Source: Luteimicrobium sp042670205 (GTDB taxonomy: Bacteria > Actinomycetota > Actinomycetes > Actinomycetales > Cellulomonadaceae). Taken from it: DNA of 64,000 nucleotides. The notes beneath the pieces are model-generated. The model was not told the origin of the DNA. It worked only from the letters and a program-made list of their open reading frames with translations, and made no database searches. Both the position numbers and the translations under genes were made by a program. The stretch's first letter is position 1; each line of letters starts with the position of its first letter. Positions 62,001-64,000 of the stretch are shown piece after piece. The stretch covers positions 244,547 to 308,546 of the forward strand of contig NZ_JBHUWD010000001.1 in assembly GCF_042670205.1 (NCBI RefSeq), read 5' to 3'.

Positions 62001-63939
62001 CGACGCTCTCGTGGAGGCCCAGGGCAACTGCTGCGGGGTGACCTGGTCCGGCGACCGCCAGCTGTGGTTCCACGGGGCGAAGGCGGGCGACGCGGTCACC
62101 CTGCGCCTCGACGTGCCGCGGGCGGGCACCTACGACGTCTCGGCGGTCATGACGCAGGCCGTCGACTACGCGGTCGCGCAGGTCGCGCTCGACGGGAAGG
62201 ACCTGGGCGACGCGGTCGACAACTACCGGGCGTCCGGCGTCGGCGTGACGACCAGGCCGCTCGGCTCGGTGCAGCTCAGCGAGGGCGAGCACACGCTCAC
62301 CCTCACCGCCGTCGGGAAGAACGCGAAGGCCACGAGCTACATGATCGGCCTCGACACGGTGAACCTCACGCTCCGGGGAGGCTCCGACGTCCGGGTCACG
62401 CCGTACACGCGGACGACGTCCGTGGTGCTCGGCGGGGACCGGAAGCGCATCTACGACCCCTCGGCGGGCGAGGACGAGGCCTGGTACGTCAACGACCACA
62501 CGTTCGTGCGCGGCGCGGACGGCACGTGGCACCTGTTCGGCATCACGCACGCCGAGCCCGCGGACCCGCTGGACGAGAGCTTCTTCGCCCACGCCACCGC
62601 GTCGAGCCTCACGCAGGCCCAGTACACGAAGCAGCCGGGCGTGATCCACGCCGACCTCGACCTGGGCGAGAAGCACGTGTGGGCGCCGTTCGTGCTCGAG
62701 CACGACGGCACCTACTTCATGTACTACTCGGCCGGTCTGGACGACGACCACGAGACGTACCAGATCCGGCTCGCCACCAGCACGGACCTCAGCACGTGGA
62801 CGAAGCGGCCCGACGCGCTCTTCCGGGACGGCTTCGACGCGCGCGACCCGATGGTCCTCCGCGTCGGGAAGCAGTGGGTCATGTACTACACGGCGACCTC
62901 GACGCCGTCGGGCGGGAACCACGAGGTCGCCTACCGGACCAGCACCGACCTGGTGCACTGGGGTGCGAAGCACGTCGCCTTCACGCACCCCGCCACGGGC
63001 ACGTCCGGCGGCCCCACGGAGTCGCCCTTCGTCGTGCACAAGGACGGCTGGTACTACCTGTTCGTGTGCTGCCAGGCCGGGTACGACGACACCCGCGTCT
63101 ACAAGAGCCGCGACCCGCTGCACTTCTCGTACGACGACGCCGCGGGCCACGTGGCCGAGCATGCCGCGGAGGTCGTCCAGGACACCGACGGCCGGTGGTA
63201 CGTCAGCGGCGCCGGCTGGGGCGCGGGGGGCGTCTACCTGCGACCGCTGGACTGGCAGGGGACCGAGGTCACCGAGGGCAGGACCGTCACGGCGCCGGGC
63301 TACCGGCTCGACGTCGAGACGTCGCCACGCACCCAGGTGCGCTCCATGGACGTCGCCGACGGCTCGGGCGGGTTCCGGCGCGTCCTCGACGACGACTACA
63401 GAGGGACCTCGCCCTACCTCGGGGTCGGGAACTTCGGGAACACGGACGTCACGGGCGCCGCGCGTGCGGTCCGCGTGGACGGGTCGACGCTCCGGCTCGA
63501 GGACGTCCCGCTCGGCGACGAGCCGGCGTCGGTGGACTGGACGCTGGACCTGGGTACGAACGCGTTCACGTCGTCGGCGGACCTGCACGTGACGGGCGCG
63601 CTGTCGGCTCCCGTCTGGGAGGCGTCGTTCACCGTCGACGGCGCCGGCCTGCGCACCGGCGACGACGCGAACCCCGACCGTCCCGGCGGTGACGTGCACG
63701 GGTTCCCGGCCTGGACGCAGTCGACGGGGCCGGACGCGAGCGTCGCGGCCCGGTACCAGGGCGGGGCGTTCGGGACCGACAACCGCTTCTACGCCGGCTC
63801 GGGCGCCGTCGTCTGGCAGCCGCTGTGGCAGCCCGGCGGCCGTCCCGTGGGAATCGGCACCTACCCGCTCGGGAGCCTGCGGCTGGGCGCGAGCCCGATC
63901 GGCGGCGACGACGAGCTCGGGGCGACGCTGGGCGGCTGA
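59083..63939 (+). CDS. Secreted multidomain glycosidase: GH172-like (DUF2961), FN3, CBM, GH43-like
   Basis: 1618 residues from ATG 59083 (GGAGGG upstream; an extension to 58969 is rejected). Signal peptide: RKRRLG then LAAGAAALATAVLPLPTATA. Residues ~65-700 are DUF2961/GH172-like: FDRTGGNDDGFAGTHSCL, ERSGPGEIDSIWFTRDNGD, VKVPMPYRESMRV, and GTGTEDFYESGWYFNRREF (~622-640), with conserved Glu residues expected in catalysis. Beta-sandwich repeats lead to an FN3 domain (~860-960, APSRVTGLVATGTDGNAIRL), a carbohydrate-binding-module-like jelly roll (~961-1100, GAKAGDAVTLRLDVPRAGTY) and a five-bladed GH43/GH32-like propeller (~1105-1618, EKHVWAPFVLEHDGTYFMYY, DARDPMVLR, TESPFVVHKDGWYYLFVC). Known GH172 enzymes act on fructan-type or D-arabinofuranosyl linkages, so a furanoside-containing polymer is the likely substrate (inference). 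It stands alone behind a terminator. Confidence 0.88.
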   Translation: MRQSNDRKRRLGAVLAAGAAALATAVLPLPTATAGPLPASAASAAAVGFDHGPASHGSGAAKGPVGWDTYRHLDRVDELTTGVRTRQFSSFDRTGGNDDGFAGTHSCLRTTDTGCVIAERSGPGEIDSIWFTRDNGDVSATGTITVQLDGRTVLDARLQDVVDGKLGAPFVQPFVANADQSSGGVWIKVPMPYRESMRVTVQHNPLFYHVTYRTFPDAVGVATFDPSDTAQDVIDASRSWGSADPKPAVAGARTTTTPFRLAPGRTARLADLKGAGEISQLRLRVPQVVGPEPLTAIADDGRAHKGTSTFTVAVDPANQGVQLRRRFDANSARQVATVTVDGKDAGRWEATDDVAGVWSYQTLELPASLTAGKSHITVTNTFVSATIDWNEFHYWVDSVVGGKPVRTDELDVGPSAAGLASEKAHAYAITGQTWTGTPVQTDAPGPDDPAVLASNELLRDVYVRISFDGRKTVESPLGELFGSGLTEAPVSALFYAMDAGDGGWYSSWWPMPYAERATVELVNRSDRTIESGTAQVTAHAEPGLGRRLHGTDPTVGYFNATHHRGDTVAGQDWTFLDTAGRGKFVGVSHTMRGHITSGNLRDYLEGDERVYVDGSRSPALHGTGTEDFYESGWYFNRREFSSPFNGLSAMPTKTNGCAYQCDSPYRLMIADAVAFSSGLTFGIEHGPVDNEPAEYSSTAYWYGASTPAARTTDTIDVGDAADESAHAYSGSGAATTLTARFEGDHDDEPMTDDVASATGAVTFRMAVDPRASAVVLRRTSDQSAGWQSAAVSVDGRPAGTWLEPLDNATQRWLDDELTLPPALTEGKRRITVTLTPSDGAPAWSAASYQALSLGRALPDHRAPSRVTGLVATGTDGNAIRLAWDAASDDVGVHGYRVYASTRPGFRPDGRTLVGTSTLPSFTHRDLDLQQTWYYRVRAVDGSGNTGPVSGVVHATTGSTWRVEGESLLPAVAADALVEAQGNCCGVTWSGDRQLWFHGAKAGDAVTLRLDVPRAGTYDVSAVMTQAVDYAVAQVALDGKDLGDAVDNYRASGVGVTTRPLGSVQLSEGEHTLTLTAVGKNAKATSYMIGLDTVNLTLRGGSDVRVTPYTRTTSVVLGGDRKRIYDPSAGEDEAWYVNDHTFVRGADGTWHLFGITHAEPADPLDESFFAHATASSLTQAQYTKQPGVIHADLDLGEKHVWAPFVLEHDGTYFMYYSAGLDDDHETYQIRLATSTDLSTWTKRPDALFRDGFDARDPMVLRVGKQWVMYYTATSTPSGGNHEVAYRTSTDLVHWGAKHVAFTHPATGTSGGPTESPFVVHKDGWYYLFVCCQAGYDDTRVYKSRDPLHFSYDDAAGHVAEHAAEVVQDTDGRWYVSGAGWGAGGVYLRPLDWQGTEVTEGRTVTAPGYRLDVETSPRTQVRSMDVADGSGGFRRVLDDDYRGTSPYLGVGNFGNTDVTGAARAVRVDGSTLRLEDVPLGDEPASVDWTLDLGTNAFTSSADLHVTGALSAPVWEASFTVDGAGLRTGDDANPDRPGGDVHGFPAWTQSTGPDASVAARYQGGAFGTDNRFYAGSGAVVWQPLWQPGGRPVGIGTYPLGSLRLGASPIGGDDELGATLGG

Positions 63940-64000
63940 TCGGCCCGCCGGATCTCGGCCTGGGCACGAGGGAGGGGGCGGCCGCCGGACCCACCGGCGG

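Overview
The window is very GC-rich DNA (roughly 73-75% by eye, with strong G/C third-position bias) from an actinobacterium. Gene content (encapsulin with DyP peroxidase, PASTA proteins, LmeA-like DUF2993, three-gene pntAa/Ab/B, many GTG starts, 4-bp ATGA/GTGA overlaps) fits the Cellulomonas/Cellulosimicrobium/Isoptericola group. That placement is inference; no rRNA or tRNA gene was seen.

Layout. (1) 1-1203: 3' end of a LuxR-type regulator. (2) 1.3-21.3 kb: a carbohydrate locus that looks aimed at mannose-rich glycans. A forward operon encodes a secreted propeller-type glycosidase-like protein, GH38 alpha-mannosidase, two sugar ABC permeases, a solute-binding lipoprotein, a GH130-type enzyme and an SGNH esterase. 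It is followed by a GH36/27-like enzyme, a reverse pair of (alpha/alpha)6-barrel glycosidases, an alpha/beta hydrolase, a LacI-family regulator and a divergent GH92 alpha-mannosidase. Four near-identical palindromes (core CAACGTTG) lie in front of the three transcription units and define a local LacI regulon. (3) 21.3-36.8 kb: small housekeeping and accessory genes, including a ferredoxin, an HTH regulator, an unusually long HrpA helicase, a FitAB/VapBC toxin-antitoxin pair, a TMEM175-type channel, a PAP2-diacylglycerol kinase fusion and MerR plus aldo/keto reductase. (4) 37-49.8 kb: a VanY-like peptidase with PASTA repeats, a Cys-tRNA(Pro) deacylase-like protein, a DyP peroxidase/encapsulin nanocompartment operon, a secreted HNH nuclease, transhydrogenase genes, a family-5-like uracil-DNA glycosylase and an LmeA-like protein. 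(5) 49.9-58.9 kb: a polar amino-acid ABC importer, a cold-shock protein, and a complete branched-chain amino-acid (Liv) importer. (6) 59-63.9 kb: a giant secreted GH172-FN3-CBM-GH43-like glycosidase.

The most unusual thing is a small structured repeat of 109-133 bp present four times, each time inside a protein-coding gene and read through in frame: twice in hrpA (opposite orientations), once in the linker between the DyP catalytic domain and its encapsulin cargo-loading peptide, and once in the tail of the transhydrogenase subunit PntAb. Each copy has 21-31 bp terminal inverted repeats whose sequence differs between copies while pairing is kept. Two internal helices also show compensatory changes. 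In hrpA and pntAb the repeat is preceded by the same 21-bp tandem repeat. This looks like an in-frame, RNA/DNA-structured interspersed element comparable in behaviour to Rickettsia palindromic elements. I do not recognise it as a described family.
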